Positions 26,387-35,323 are shown, counted from the first letter of the stretch. The stretch is DNA of 64,000 nt from Paenibacillus flagellatus (GCF_003217775.1 NZ_QJVJ01000014.1:1-64000); one strand, 5' to 3'. Numbers and translations are program-made. The notes: a model not told the origin generated them from the sequence alone.

Positions 26387-27391
26387 GGACGTCTCCTCGC
26401 CGAGGGCGGCACGGTGGCGTTTCCGACGGAAACGGTGTACGGCCTCGGGGCCGATGCGTGCGACACGCGGGCGGTCGAAGCGATTTTCGCCGCCAAGGGC
26501 CGTCCGTCGGACAACCCGCTGATCGTGCATATCGCGGATCTCGATCAGCTGGACGAGCTGGTCGAAGCGGTCGACGACACGTCCCGCCGGCTCATCGACG
26601 CGTTCTGGCCCGGCCCGCTCACGCTCGTGCTGCCGGCCCGCCCGGGCGCCGTCTCGCCGCGCGTCACGGCCGGGCTCGCCACCGTCGCGGTGCGCATGCC
26701 CGCGCATCCGGTCGCGCTCGCGCTCATCCGCGCCGCCGGCCGACCCGTCGCGGCGCCGAGCGCGAACCGCTCCGGGCGGCCGAGCCCGACGCTCGCGGCG
26801 CACGTGCGCGACGACCTCGACGGCCGCATCGGCGGCATCGTCGACGGCGGCCCGACCGGCGTCGGCCTCGAGTCGACGGTCGCCGTCGTCGAGGCGGCCG
26901 GCGGCCGGGTGCACGTGCTGCGCCCGGGCGGCGTCACCGTCGACGAGCTGCGCCGCGCGGCGCCGCACGCGGAGGTGACCGTCGAGGCCGCGCCGGAGGA
27001 GGCGCTGGCGCCGCGCTCGCCCGGGATGAAGTACGCGCATTACGCGCCGCGCGGCCGTCTCGCCGTCGTGTTCGGCGACGCGGACCGGGCGGTCGCCCGC
27101 GTGCGCGAGGCGCTCGCCGAAGCGAAGCGGTCCGGCGAGCGGACGGGCGTGCTGACGGTCGCCGAGCACGCGGAGCGGTACGGGGACGAGGCCGATCTGG
27201 TCGTCCCGTGCGGAAGCGCGGCGGACGCGTCGTCGTCCGCCCGCGAGCTGTACGCGGCGCTGCGCCGGTTCGACGACGCCGGCATTACGTTTATCCGGGC
27301 GGAAGGCTTCGCCGAGACGGGAGACGGCATCGGGCTCGCCTTTCTGAACCGGCTGACGAAAGCGGCCGCCCACCGGATCGAGCGCGTCTAG
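26312..27391 (+). CDS. ywlC: L-threonylcarbamoyladenylate synthase (Sua5/YwlC type)
   Basis: Makes threonylcarbamoyl-AMP from threonine, bicarbonate and ATP for the t6A modification of tRNAs that read ANN codons. About 359 residues, the long Sua5 form. The YrdC domain spans about 25-215 with TVAFPTETVYGLGADA, KGRPSDNPL and PSANRSGRPSPT. A linker with PGMKYAHYAPRG leads to the C-terminal Sua5 domain. Starts at 26312, 26324 or 26333 are possible; AAGGA at 26308 favours 26324 while AGGCGG suits 26312. A terminator-like hairpin lies in codons 14-22. The middle of the gene is strikingly GC-rich. Confidence 0.93.
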   Translation: MIRLMTTMWKVNPDASPTHPFLLEAGRLLAEGGTVAFPTETVYGLGADACDTRAVEAIFAAKGRPSDNPLIVHIADLDQLDELVEAVDDTSRRLIDAFWPGPLTLVLPARPGAVSPRVTAGLATVAVRMPAHPVALALIRAAGRPVAAPSANRSGRPSPTLAAHVRDDLDGRIGGIVDGGPTGVGLESTVAVVEAAGGRVHVLRPGGVTVDELRRAAPHAEVTVEAAPEEALAPRSPGMKYAHYAPRGRLAVVFGDADRAVARVREALAEAKRSGERTGVLTVAEHAERYGDEADLVVPCGSAADASSSARELYAALRRFDDAGITFIRAEGFAETGDGIGLAFLNRLTKAAAHRIERV

Positions 27392-27478
27392 CGTCCGTCC
27401 GGGGCCGATGCTTGTTCGCATGTTTCCCGGATTGTCCGCATATGTTGATTAGGAACATGTGGACATGGGGGAGATGTC

Positions 27479-28039
27479 ATGGCAGCAGCTTCAGTCGAGA
27501 CGGGACAGTGGATTACGATCGTCGTCATGGCCATTGCGCTGGGAATGGACGCCTTTTCCCTCGGCATCGGGATCGGTCTCAGGGGAATCCGGCTGCTGGA
27601 CGTGCTGAAGGTCAGTTTCGTGATCGGCTTGTTTCACGTCCTGATGCCGTTGATGGGCATGTTCATGGGCCAATACGTCGGCGCGCTGCTCGGCAACGTC
27701 GCGACGTTGACGGGAGGAGCGCTGCTCGTGCTGCTCGGAGGGCACATGATCTTCAGCTCGTTCAAAGGGCCGGAAATGCGCTCGTTCGACCATCGCACGC
27801 TATGGGGCCTCTTGTTCTTCGCGCTCAGCGTCAGCATCGACTCGATGTCGGTCGGCGTGTCGCTCGGCCTGTTCGCGACCGATCTGGCGTTTACCGTGCT
27901 GATGTTCGGCGCGTTCGGCGGAGCGATGTCCGTAGCCGGATTGCTCCTCGGCCGGCGAGCGGGCCATTGGGTGGGCGAATACGGGGAAGCGCTCGGCGGC
28001 ATTATTTTGCTCGCCTTCGGCATCCGGTTTTTGATATAA
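27479..28039 (+). CDS. mntP: Manganese efflux pump MntP
   Basis: Exports Mn2+. 186 residues with six membrane helices arranged as two three-helix repeats: MDAFSLGIGIG near residue 23 and SIDSMSVGVSLG near residue 120, whose Asp residues form the metal site. ATG 27479 follows GGGGGAGATGTC. It is the ywlD homologue, at the same place between ywlC and ywlE as in Bacillus. No yybP-ykoY manganese riboswitch is visible in the 87-bp gap upstream, only a small imperfect dyad (CATATGTT/AACATGTG). Confidence 0.94.
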   Translation: MAAASVETGQWITIVVMAIALGMDAFSLGIGIGLRGIRLLDVLKVSFVIGLFHVLMPLMGMFMGQYVGALLGNVATLTGGALLVLLGGHMIFSSFKGPEMRSFDHRTLWGLLFFALSVSIDSMSVGVSLGLFATDLAFTVLMFGAFGGAMSVAGLLLGRRAGHWVGEYGEALGGIILLAFGIRFLI

Positions 28040-28136
28040 CGCCGGGCGTGAGGTACAATAAAAGGGAAGACGTCCATGGAGGCCGAGCGGCGAAGGCCGG
28101 GACGAAACACCAACGGGACGAAACGGAGGGGTTCGG

Positions 28137-28724
28137 ATGTACGAACGCATTTTATTTGTATGTACGGGCAACACGTGCCGCAGTCCGTTGGCGGAAGGCT
28201 TGTTCCGCAGCATGGCGCGGCGGGAAGGATTGCGGCTCGACGTTCGGTCGGCGGGCGTCTCCGCGTGGGACGGCGCACCGATCTCGAAGCATTCCGCCGA
28301 CATTTTGAAAGAACGCGGCGTGACCGACCGCCTGTCGTCCAGCGCCGTTACGGGGGAAGCCGTCTCGTGGGCCGACCTGATCTTGACGATGACGGCGGGG
28401 CATAAGGAAGCGGTCATCCGGCGCTATCCGGAAGCGGTGGACAAAGTGTTCACGCTGAAGGAGTTCGCCGAGGACGATCCGCAGGCCGCCGCGAAAATCG
28501 AGGAACGGCATCGGATCCACTCCGAGCTGCAAATCAAGCGGGCGCTCGGGCAGCCGATCACCCCGGACGAGCTCCTTCAGGCCGAGCAAGCCGAGTACGG
28601 CATGCCGAGCTTCGACATCTCCGACCCGTTCGGCGGCGACCGGGCGCAGTACGAGAAAACGGCCGACGAAATCGAAGCGTATTTGGCCAAGCTGATCCGC
28701 AAGCTGAGGCGGGCCGAATCGTGA
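28137..28724 (+). CDS. ywlE: Low-molecular-weight protein phosphatase (YwlE, arginine phosphatase type)
   Basis: Removes phosphate from protein arginine residues, opposing McsB, if it behaves as Bacillus YwlE. The P-loop CTGNTCRS (Cys9) contains the Thr that marks arginine phosphatases in place of the Ile/Leu of tyrosine phosphatases. The general acid is in DPFGG near residue 161. At 195 residues it is about 45 longer than YwlE; the extra part is a charged insertion before DISDPFGG (about 125-158). ATG follows ACGGAGGGG. Confidence 0.92.
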   Translation: MYERILFVCTGNTCRSPLAEGLFRSMARREGLRLDVRSAGVSAWDGAPISKHSADILKERGVTDRLSSSAVTGEAVSWADLILTMTAGHKEAVIRRYPEAVDKVFTLKEFAEDDPQAAAKIEERHRIHSELQIKRALGQPITPDELLQAEQAEYGMPSFDISDPFGGDRAQYEKTADEIEAYLAKLIRKLRRAES

Positions 28725-28755
28725 CGAACGGTGCGCCCGTTTGGCCGAAATCGAC

Positions 28756-28784
28756 TTTACAGCGCATATCGAATGCGCTATGAT
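28756..28784 (+). promoter_or_regulatory. Promoter of the rpiB-ywlG-glyA operon with spacer dyad
   Basis: TTTACA (28756-28761), 17-bp spacer, TATGAT (28779-28784). The spacer is a perfect inverted repeat GCGCAT-ATCGA-ATGCGC (28762-28778), a likely operator. Confidence 0.75.
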
Positions 28785-28801
28785 GAGGATATGAAGCAGG
28801 A

Positions 28802-28919
28802 CTCGATGTAACTGGCGACGAGTGGAGATTACCACAATGGAGCATCGAGCTATACGGCCGGTCGCCTGGGCAAAGAGCAACGCCGTTTTCTTCGCAAAAC
28901 GAGCGGCATGCTCTTTTTT
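28802..28919 (+). promoter_or_regulatory. ZTP riboswitch with terminator, upstream of rpiB
   Basis: P1 is CTCGATG (28802-28808) with CATCGAG (28843-28849); ACTGGCG follows P1, P2 is GTGG/CCAC, then GGAGC. The 3' domain GGCCGGTCGCCTGGGCA (ending 28873) carries the hallmark CCTGGGCA, and GGCGA can pair with TCGCC as the pseudoknot. The layout matches the ZTP (pfl) aptamer. The terminator follows: AAAGAGCA at 28872-28879 pairs with the TGCTCTTT ending at 28919. ZTP or ZMP binding is expected to prevent termination and raise rpiB-glyA expression. Confidence 0.88.
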
Positions 28920-28978
28920 CGTATTCCGGCGGTTATACTATGACGGTGCATCCCAAATACGAACGGAGGCGGATACGA

Positions 28979-29437
28979 ATGAAAATCGCGATCGGCGCGG
29001 ATCACGCGGGATTCCGATTGAAGGACGAAATTGTGAAGGCGCTGCGGGAGGACGGGCATGAGGTGGAGGATTTCGGCTGTCATTGCGCCGATTCCATCGA
29101 CTATCCGGACTACGCGCTGCCCGTCGGCGAGAAAGTCGCTTCCGGCGAAGCCGACCGGGGGATTCTCATCTGCGGCACGGGAATCGGCATGACGATCGCC
29201 GCCAACAAAATTCCGGGCGTCCGCTGCGCGCTTGTGCACGACCTGTTCTCGGCCAAAGCGACGCGCGAGCATAACGATTCGAACGTGCTCGCCATGGGCG
29301 AACGCGTCGTCGGACCGGGCGTCGCGCTCGAAATCGTGAAGGTGTGGATCGGCACCGAGTTTTCGGAAGGACCGCGCCACCGCAACCGGATCGACAAAAT
29401 CAAAAGTCTCGAAGAGAAGTACGCGCTGCATCCGTAA
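28979..29437 (+). CDS. rpiB: Ribose-5-phosphate isomerase B
   Basis: Interconverts ribose 5-phosphate and ribulose 5-phosphate, supplying ribose for PRPP and purines. 152 residues. GADHAGF (6-12), the active-site CGTGIGM with Cys near residue 66, and the RHRNRI segment are present. ATG at 28979 follows CGGAGGCGG; the frame start at 28940 is rejected. It is the ywlF homologue and the first gene behind the ZTP riboswitch, matching known ZTP-regulated genes (rpiB, glyA, purH, folD). Confidence 0.97.
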   Translation: MKIAIGADHAGFRLKDEIVKALREDGHEVEDFGCHCADSIDYPDYALPVGEKVASGEADRGILICGTGIGMTIAANKIPGVRCALVHDLFSAKATREHNDSNVLAMGERVVGPGVALEIVKVWIGTEFSEGPRHRNRIDKIKSLEEKYALHP

Positions 29438-29461
29438 ATCGGCGGAAGGGAGTGGCTTGTC

Positions 29462-30073
29462 GTGGAGCGGGACAACGAGGACGTCTTGGACTTGGAACAA
29501 ATCCGGACCGGCGTGGAGACGGCGCTGCGCGAGCTCGTCGAGGCGGGCCGCATCGGGCGAGGGCACATCGTCGTCGTCGGGACAAGCACAAGCGAAGTGA
29601 TCGGGCAACGGATCGGCACGTCCGGTACGGAGCAAGTCGCGGAGCGGATTTTCGAAGCCGTGTCCGCGGTGCGCCGGGATGTCGGGTTTTATCCGGCGTT
29701 TCAATGCTGCGAGCATTTGAACCGGGCGCTCGTCGTCGAGCGGGAGCTGCTGCGGCTCGATCCGCGCCTCGAGGAGGTTGGCGTCGTTCCCGTCCGCAAA
29801 GCGGGCGGCTCGATGGCCGCCTATGCGTACCGGCATTTGCCGGACGCCTGCGTCGTGGAGTCGATCGCCGCGCATGCCGGTATCGATATCGGCGATACGC
29901 TGATCGGCATGCATTTGCGGCGGGTCGCCGTACCGGTCCGTCCGTCGGTCCGTACGATCGGCCGCGCCCACGTCACGATGGCCTATACGCGGCCGAAGCT
30001 GATCGGCGGCGCCCGGGCGGTCTACTCCGTCGAGCAGGCGGCAACCCCGGAAGGAACGGCTGGCTGCGACTGA
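29462..30073 (+). CDS. ywlG: UPF0340 / TIGR01440 family protein YwlG
   Basis: 203 residues, GTG start 5 nt after GGAAGGGAG. A conserved protein of unknown function found between rpiB and glyA in Bacillales. Conserved-looking blocks are [29 protein letters not shown] and [13 protein letters not shown], with adjacent Cys-Cys and His that could bind a metal or act catalytically. No membrane segments. Co-transcribed with rpiB and glyA, so a link to pentose or one-carbon metabolism is inferred. Confidence 0.9.
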   Translation: MERDNEDVLDLEQIRTGVETALRELVEAGRIGRGHIVVVGTSTSEVIGQRIGTSGTEQVAERIFEAVSAVRRDVGFYPAFQCCEHLNRALVVERELLRLDPRLEEVGVVPVRKAGGSMAAYAYRHLPDACVVESIAAHAGIDIGDTLIGMHLRRVAVPVRPSVRTIGRAHVTMAYTRPKLIGGARAVYSVEQAATPEGTAGCD

Positions 30074-30147
30074 GCGGCTTGGCCGATTGCAATGGACAGC
30101 AGGGACTCTTTTATCCAAATTCTTTTATCGAGCGGAGGAACTTTATC

Positions 30148-31395
30148 ATGGAACATTTGCGCCAATCCGATCCGAAAATCGTGGAAGCTCTCAATCTCGA
30201 GCTGGGCCGCCAACGCGACAAAATCGAGCTGATCGCGTCGGAGAACTTCGTCAGCCAAGCCGTTCTGGAAGCGATGGGCACCGTCCTGACGAACAAATAC
30301 GCCGAAGGCTATCCGGGCAAACGGTACTACGGCGGCTGCGAATACGTCGACATCGTCGAAGATATCGCGCGCGATCGGGCGAAGGAGCTGTTCGGCGCCG
30401 AGCACGTGAACGTCCAGCCGCACTCCGGCGCGCAGGCGAACATGGCCGTTTACTTGGCTACGTTGAAGCACGGCGATACAGTGCTCGGGATGAACTTGGC
30501 GCACGGCGGCCACTTGACCCACGGCAGCCCGGTCAACGCTTCCGGCATCATGTATAACTTCGTGCCGTACGGCGTGCGCGAGTCCGATTCCCGCATCGAC
30601 TACGACGAAGTGCGCAAAGCGGCGTTCAAGCACCGTCCGCGCATGATCGTGTCGGGCGCCAGCGCCTACCCGCGCATCATCGATTTCGAAGCGCTCGCCT
30701 CGATCGCGAACGATGTGGGCGCGCTGTTCATGGTCGACATGGCGCATATCGCGGGCCTCGTCGCCGCCGGGCTGCACCCGAATCCGGTGCCGCACGCGCA
30801 CTTCGTTACGACGACGACGCACAAGACGCTGCGCGGACCGCGCGGCGGCATGATCCTGTGCCGCAAGCCTTGGGCGGCGGCGATCGACAAGGCCGTCTTC
30901 CCGGGCATTCAGGGCGGACCGCTCATGCATATTATCGCGGCGAAAGCCGTCTCGTTCGGCGAGGCGCTGCAGCCGTCGTTCAAGACGTACGCGCAGCAAG
31001 TGGTGAACAACGCGAAGGCGCTGTCCGAGGCGCTGCTCGCCGAAGGGCTCGACCTCGTCTCCGGCGGTACGGACAACCACCTGATGCTGATCGACCTGCG
31101 CAGCATCAACCTGACCGGCAAAGACGCCGAGCATCTGCTCGATGAAGTGGGCATTACGTGCAACAAAAACGCGATCCCGTTCGACCCGAACAAGCCGATG
31201 CTGACGAGCGGCGTGCGCGTAGGGACGCCTGCGGCCACGTCGCGCGGCATGAACGAGGAAGCGATGAAAAAAATCGCGAAGGCGATCGCGCTCACGCTCA
31301 AAAATCCGACCAGCGAAACGGCGCACGATCAGGCGCGCGCTCTGGTCAACGAGCTGACCGCGCAGTACCCGCTGTACGCCGGATTGCAGTATTAA
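30148..31395 (+). CDS. glyA: Serine hydroxymethyltransferase
   Basis: PLP enzyme that converts serine and tetrahydrofolate into glycine and 5,10-methylene-THF, the main one-carbon source for purines and thymidylate. 415 residues. The Schiff-base Lys226 lies in [26 protein letters not shown] and [10 protein letters not shown] are the cofactor and substrate sites. ATG follows GCGGAGGAAC. It is the third gene of the riboswitch-controlled rpiB operon and ends at a strong terminator. Confidence 0.98.
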   Translation: MEHLRQSDPKIVEALNLELGRQRDKIELIASENFVSQAVLEAMGTVLTNKYAEGYPGKRYYGGCEYVDIVEDIARDRAKELFGAEHVNVQPHSGAQANMAVYLATLKHGDTVLGMNLAHGGHLTHGSPVNASGIMYNFVPYGVRESDSRIDYDEVRKAAFKHRPRMIVSGASAYPRIIDFEALASIANDVGALFMVDMAHIAGLVAAGLHPNPVPHAHFVTTTTHKTLRGPRGGMILCRKPWAAAIDKAVFPGIQGGPLMHIIAAKAVSFGEALQPSFKTYAQQVVNNAKALSEALLAEGLDLVSGGTDNHLMLIDLRSINLTGKDAEHLLDEVGITCNKNAIPFDPNKPMLTSGVRVGTPAATSRGMNEEAMKKIAKAIALTLKNPTSETAHDQARALVNELTAQYPLYAGLQY

Positions 31396-31425
31396 TCCGT
31401 AGCCGCGGGACGAATTCGGCTGATG

Positions 31426-31453
31426 GAGGACCGTTTTGAGCGGTCCTCTTTTT
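31426..31453 (+). terminator. Terminator after glyA
   Basis: GAGGACCG (31426-31433) pairs with CGGTCCTC (31441-31448), followed by five T residues. Confidence 0.92.
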
Positions 31454-31517
31454 CGCGTGCCTCGCGCGCCCGGTTGGGCCGGCGCGATTTGGGGAATGCT
31501 ATTCGACAGGAAGCGAC

Positions 31518-31568
31518 GGCAAACGTTGCCAAAAGTTGCGTGCAACGCGATAAGGACAATGATATAAT
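31518..31568 (+). promoter_or_regulatory. upp promoter region with two dyads
   Basis: Perfect -10 TATAAT at 31563-31568 with no good -35 at the normal distance. Two perfect dyads sit upstream: GGCAA-ACG-TTGCC (31518-31530) and GTTGC-GT-GCAAC (31535-31546), the second where a -35 would lie. Confidence 0.55.
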
Positions 31569-31652
31569 AGACGAGGTTCGCTCGAGAAAGGGACGAACCG
31601 CATGCATCCAGCATTCGCCATACGGCCCGCGAATGCTGTCGGGAGGACGTTT

Positions 31653-32282
31653 ATGAGCAAGGTTTTCGTGTGCGATCATCCGCTGATTCAACACAAGCTT
31701 ACGTACATAAGGGATAAGAACACGACCACGAAGGACTTCCGGGAATTGGTCGACGAAGTGGCCACGCTTATGGCATACGAAATTACGCGGGACATCCCGT
31801 TGGAACGCATCGAGGTGGAGACGCCCGTGCAGAAGGCGGAATGCAAAATCATTTCCGGACGCATGCTCGGTCTCATACCGATATTGCGCGCCGGGCTCGG
31901 CATGGTGGACGGCATCTTGAAGCTGCTGCCCGCGGCGAAGGTCGGCCACGTGGGCTTGTACCGCGACCCGGAGACGCTCCAGCCGGTCGAATACTACGTC
32001 AAGCTGCCTACGGACGTGCAGGAGCGGGAGCTGATCGTCATCGATCCGATGCTCGCCACCGGCGGATCCGCCAACGCGGCCATCGACGTATTGAAGAAAC
32101 GGAACTGCAATCAGATCAAGCTGATGTGCCTCATCGCCGCTCCGGAAGGCGTACGCGCCGTCCAGGAAGCGCATCCGGACGTCGACATCTATGTGGCGGC
32201 CGTCGACGAATACTTGAACGACCACGGCTATATCGTGCCGGGTCTCGGGGACGCGGGCGACCGTCTGTTCGGCACGAAGTAA
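31653..32282 (+). CDS. upp: Uracil phosphoribosyltransferase
   Basis: Salvages uracil to UMP with PRPP. 209 residues, the usual length. The PRPP-binding motif [12 protein letters not shown] is near residues 129-140; the uracil site [13 protein letters not shown] is near the C terminus. ATG 31653 follows GGGAGGACGTTT. The glyA-upp order is as in Bacillus. The next gene, wecB, begins 31 nt later and is probably co-transcribed. Confidence 0.98.
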   Translation: MSKVFVCDHPLIQHKLTYIRDKNTTTKDFRELVDEVATLMAYEITRDIPLERIEVETPVQKAECKIISGRMLGLIPILRAGLGMVDGILKLLPAAKVGHVGLYRDPETLQPVEYYVKLPTDVQERELIVIDPMLATGGSANAAIDVLKKRNCNQIKLMCLIAAPEGVRAVQEAHPDVDIYVAAVDEYLNDHGYIVPGLGDAGDRLFGTK

Positions 32283-32313
32283 TCCGATCGTACGACAAGA
32301 AGGAGAGTGACCC

Positions 32314-33456
32314 ATGAGCCGCATTCGGGTAATGACCATTTTCGGCACAAGGCCGGAAGCGATCAAGATGGCGCCGCTCGTACTGGAGCTGAACAAGCGG
32401 TCCGAGCAGATCGAATCGCTCGTCTGCGTAACGGCGCAGCATCGGCAAATTCTCGATACGGTGCTCGATATTTTCGGCATCCGGCCGGACTTCGATCTGG
32501 ACGTCATGAAGGACCGCCAGACGCTGAACGAAGTGACGATCCGGGTGCTTCAAGGACTGGAGCCGGTTTTCCGCGAGCGGAAGCCGGATCTCATTCTCGT
32601 TCACGGCGATACGCTGACGACGTTCCTCGCCAGCTACGCCGCTTTCCTGCAGCAGATCAAGATCGGCCACGTCGAGGCGGGTCTGCGCACGTGGAACAAG
32701 CTTTCCCCTTATCCGGAGGAGATGAACCGGCAGCTGACCGGGGTGCTGGCGGATATGCACTTCGCTCCGACCGACTGGTCGGCGGGCAACCTGCTCAAGG
32801 AAAACAAGCCGGAATCGTCCATCTACGTCACGGGCAATACGATCACCGACGTCATGTCGTACCTCGTCAAGGACGAGTATACGCATCCGATTCTCGATTG
32901 GGCCAAAGGCCGCCGGCTCGTGCTCGTCACGGCGCATCGCCGGGAGTCGATCGGGGAGCCGCACCGCCGTATTTTCCGGGCGATCAAACGGCTTGCCGAC
33001 GAATTCGACGACATCGCGGTCGTCTATCCGGTCCATCCGAACCCGGCCGTCAAGGAGCCGGCCCAGGAAATGCTGGGCGGCCACGACCGGATCCGGCTGA
33101 TCGATCCGCTGGACGTAACGGACTTGTACAATTTTTATCCGCATACGCATATCATCTTGACCGATTCCGGCGGCATCCAGGAGGAAGCTCCGTCGTTCGG
33201 CGTGCCGGCACTCGTGCTTCGCGATACGACCGAGCGCCCCGAGGGGGTCGAGTCCGGCGTGCTGGAGCTGGTCGGGACCGACGAGCAGCTGATCTACGAG
33301 AAAGCCCGCGCGCTGCTGACCGACGAAGCCGTCTACGAGCGGATGAGCAAGGCGGCGAACCCTTACGGGGACGGACGCGCGTCGGAGCGGATCGTCGACG
33401 CCATCCTGCATCATTTCGGACTCCGGGACGAACGTCCCGAGCCGTTCCGCGCTTAA
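32314..33456 (+). CDS. wecB: UDP-N-acetylglucosamine 2-epimerase (non-hydrolysing)
   Basis: Interconverts UDP-GlcNAc and UDP-ManNAc, a precursor of wall teichoic acid linkage units and other surface glycans. 380 residues. GT-B fold with GTRPEAIKMAPL at 11-22, HVEAGLRT near 117 and the C-terminal UDP-binding TDSGGIQEE near 289. ATG follows AAGGAGAG. In Bacillus subtilis the homologue is mnaA, located elsewhere; placement between upp and the atp operon is seen in related genera. Confidence 0.96.
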   Translation: MSRIRVMTIFGTRPEAIKMAPLVLELNKRSEQIESLVCVTAQHRQILDTVLDIFGIRPDFDLDVMKDRQTLNEVTIRVLQGLEPVFRERKPDLILVHGDTLTTFLASYAAFLQQIKIGHVEAGLRTWNKLSPYPEEMNRQLTGVLADMHFAPTDWSAGNLLKENKPESSIYVTGNTITDVMSYLVKDEYTHPILDWAKGRRLVLVTAHRRESIGEPHRRIFRAIKRLADEFDDIAVVYPVHPNPAVKEPAQEMLGGHDRIRLIDPLDVTDLYNFYPHTHIILTDSGGIQEEAPSFGVPALVLRDTTERPEGVESGVLELVGTDEQLIYEKARALLTDEAVYERMSKAANPYGDGRASERIVDAILHHFGLRDERPEPFRA

Positions 33457-33472
33457 TGTCGAAACCGGTAAA

Positions 33473-33510
33473 GCAAACCAGACAGTGCTACTGTACGCTG
33501 TCCGGTTTGC
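33473..33510 (+). repeat. Long inverted repeat between wecB and the atp operon
   Basis: GCAAACC-A-GACAG (33473-33485) pairs with CTGTC-C-GGTTTGC (33498-33510), one mismatch in 13. An outer ACCGGT/ACCGG extension is possible. No T run follows, so it is not a standard intrinsic terminator. Confidence 0.7.
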
Positions 33511-33581
33511 CAAAACCGGGAGCCGTTGTGGCATAAGGAATCTCCGATTTCGTGTTCACACAATGTTTGATATTAAAGAAA

Positions 33582-33611
33582 TTGACAAACGAAGTACCGC
33601 TTCGATACAAT
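33582..33611 (+). promoter_or_regulatory. atp operon promoter, sigma-A type
   Basis: Perfect -35 TTGACA (33582-33587), 18-bp spacer, TACAAT (33606-33611), 26 nt before the first gene of the operon. Confidence 0.8.
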
Positions 33612-33637
33612 TAGTGAGGATTAGCAGGAGATCATGT

Positions 33638-33868
33638 ATGCAAAATCGCAAATCCGAGAATAATCCATGGAGAGCGGCGGGGATGGCCGGCGCCGCCGGC
33701 GTCGACTTGGCCGTATGCATTCTCCTCGGCTATTTGGGCGGGAAATGGTTGAGCGACAGAATGGGCGGCGAGAAGATCGTCGTCGCGATCGGAGCGTTGA
33801 TCGGTCTGTTTGCGGGAATTGCCAGCGTGATCGTATTGATTCGATACTTCTTAAAGGACTCCAAATGA
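33638..33868 (+). CDS. atpZ: AtpZ/AtpI-family small membrane protein
   Basis: 76 residues with two membrane helices (about 19-35 and 46-70) and a short charged tail. GVDLAVCILLGYLGGKWL is typical of the AtpZ family (PF09527), whose genes head atp operons and which is thought to help assemble the c ring or act with AtpI in Mg2+ or Ca2+ handling. The ATG at 33638 follows GCAGGAGATCAT; the reading frame extends upstream without support. Its stop overlaps the next start (ATGA). Confidence 0.85.
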   Translation: MQNRKSENNPWRAAGMAGAAGVDLAVCILLGYLGGKWLSDRMGGEKIVVAIGALIGLFAGIASVIVLIRYFLKDSK

Positions 33869-34239
33869 ACGATCTGTCGGGCTTTCTGAAAACGATCTCT
33901 AAGTTTTCGCTGTATCTGTTCGCTGCGGGCCTGCTTCTCTGGGCGGTGTTGACCGAGTATCGTCCGTTTGTCGCCGGGCTATTGCTTGGCATGGCAATCA
34001 GCTTGACCAACTTCGTCTATCTCGGATTGAAGACGCGTCAGTTGGGAGAGTTGGTCGCGCAGGGAGTGAAAAAGCGCTTCAATCTCGGTTTTTTCACCCG
34101 GGCTTCCTTGGCCGTCTTGGCGGTCATGGTCGCTTACAAGTCGGAACGGTTCGATTTGGCCGCGACGATTATCGGTTTGTTCTACGCACAAACGACAGCG
34201 TTCGTTTTGGGCTTGTTTTTTGTGAAAAAGAAAGACTGA
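33865..34239 (+). CDS. atpI: ATP synthase subunit I
   Basis: 124 residues, four predicted membrane helices, matching the ATP synthase protein I family (PF03899). It assists assembly of the c ring and is not part of the finished enzyme. The ATG overlaps the stop of the preceding gene by 4 nt, which indicates translational coupling. atpB follows 36 nt later. Confidence 0.88.
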   Translation: MNDLSGFLKTISKFSLYLFAAGLLLWAVLTEYRPFVAGLLLGMAISLTNFVYLGLKTRQLGELVAQGVKKRFNLGFFTRASLAVLAVMVAYKSERFDLAATIIGLFYAQTTAFVLGLFFVKKKD

Positions 34240-34275
34240 AAGGAAATCGTCACCGGAAAGGGGTGAAACTAACCG

Positions 34276-35013
34276 ATGCATGAGTTTCCCATATGGAAGG
34301 TCGGCGGCCTGAATATCGACCTTTCCACGTTTTTGGCCATCACGGTCACGTTTATTATCGTGTTTGTGCTGGCGAGATTGTCCGTGCGCAATTTATCCGT
34401 CGACAACCCGTCGAAGATGCAGAACTTCATGGAGTGGGTCATCGAATTCGTTCATAATTTGGTGGCGAGCACGATGCCGCTGAAGATGGCGAAGTCGTTT
34501 ATCTCGCTCGGGATTACGCTCATCATGTTCATCTTCGTGGCCAACCTGCTCGGGCTGCCTTTCGGGATCGTCACGGAACACGAACACGATCTCAGCTTGT
34601 TCGGGTATCCGATCGAAGGACACCATCTGGCGTGGTGGAAGTCGCCTACGGCCGACTTGTCCGTTACGGCCGCGCTGGCGGTTATCGTAATCGTTCTGGT
34701 CCACTACTTGGGCTTGACCCGCAACACGAAGCATTATTTGAAACACTATTTCGAGCCGTTCTGGTTCTTCTTCCCGCTCAACATTATCAAGGAATTGTCC
34801 AAGCCGCTCACGCTTGCGCTCCGTCTCTTCGCGAACATTTTCGCGGGCGAGGTGCTGATCGCGACCATCTTGATGGCCGGGATCTGGGGTACGCCGCTTT
34901 TGCTGGCATGGCAAGGCTTCAGTATTTTCGTCGGAGCGATCCAGGCATTCCTCTTCACCGTTCTTACGATGGTGTACATCTCGCAAGCGACGGTACACGA
35001 AGAGCATCATTAA
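34276..35013 (+). CDS. atpB: ATP synthase subunit a
   Basis: Forms the proton half-channels of Fo next to the c ring. 245 residues with five to six membrane helices. The essential Arg is in LTLALRLFANIFAGE (near residue 180), and Asn, Glu and Gln of the channel follow. ATG follows AAAGGGGTGAAAC. The remaining 94-bp gap to atpE ends in TTAGGAGG. Confidence 0.97.
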   Translation: MHEFPIWKVGGLNIDLSTFLAITVTFIIVFVLARLSVRNLSVDNPSKMQNFMEWVIEFVHNLVASTMPLKMAKSFISLGITLIMFIFVANLLGLPFGIVTEHEHDLSLFGYPIEGHHLAWWKSPTADLSVTAALAVIVIVLVHYLGLTRNTKHYLKHYFEPFWFFFPLNIIKELSKPLTLALRLFANIFAGEVLIATILMAGIWGTPLLLAWQGFSIFVGAIQAFLFTVLTMVYISQATVHEEHH

Positions 35014-35095
35014 TTTATCGGCTTTCAGGAACGAATTCGATCCGCTATCTTCGGATTGAAACCAAAATAAATCAACGAAACGTTGAACAATTTAG

Positions 35096-35323
<228 letters not shown>

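Noticed and set aside
27392-27478. Manganese riboswitch (yybP-ykoY type) before mntP
   Set aside because: The gap is only 87 bp and lacks the conserved aptamer loops.
29344-30147. A 683-codon frame that would fuse an upstream Arg-rich stretch to glyA
   Set aside because: The upstream part is a shadow of rpiB and ywlG; glyA has its own ribosome binding site and the standard 415-residue length from 30148.
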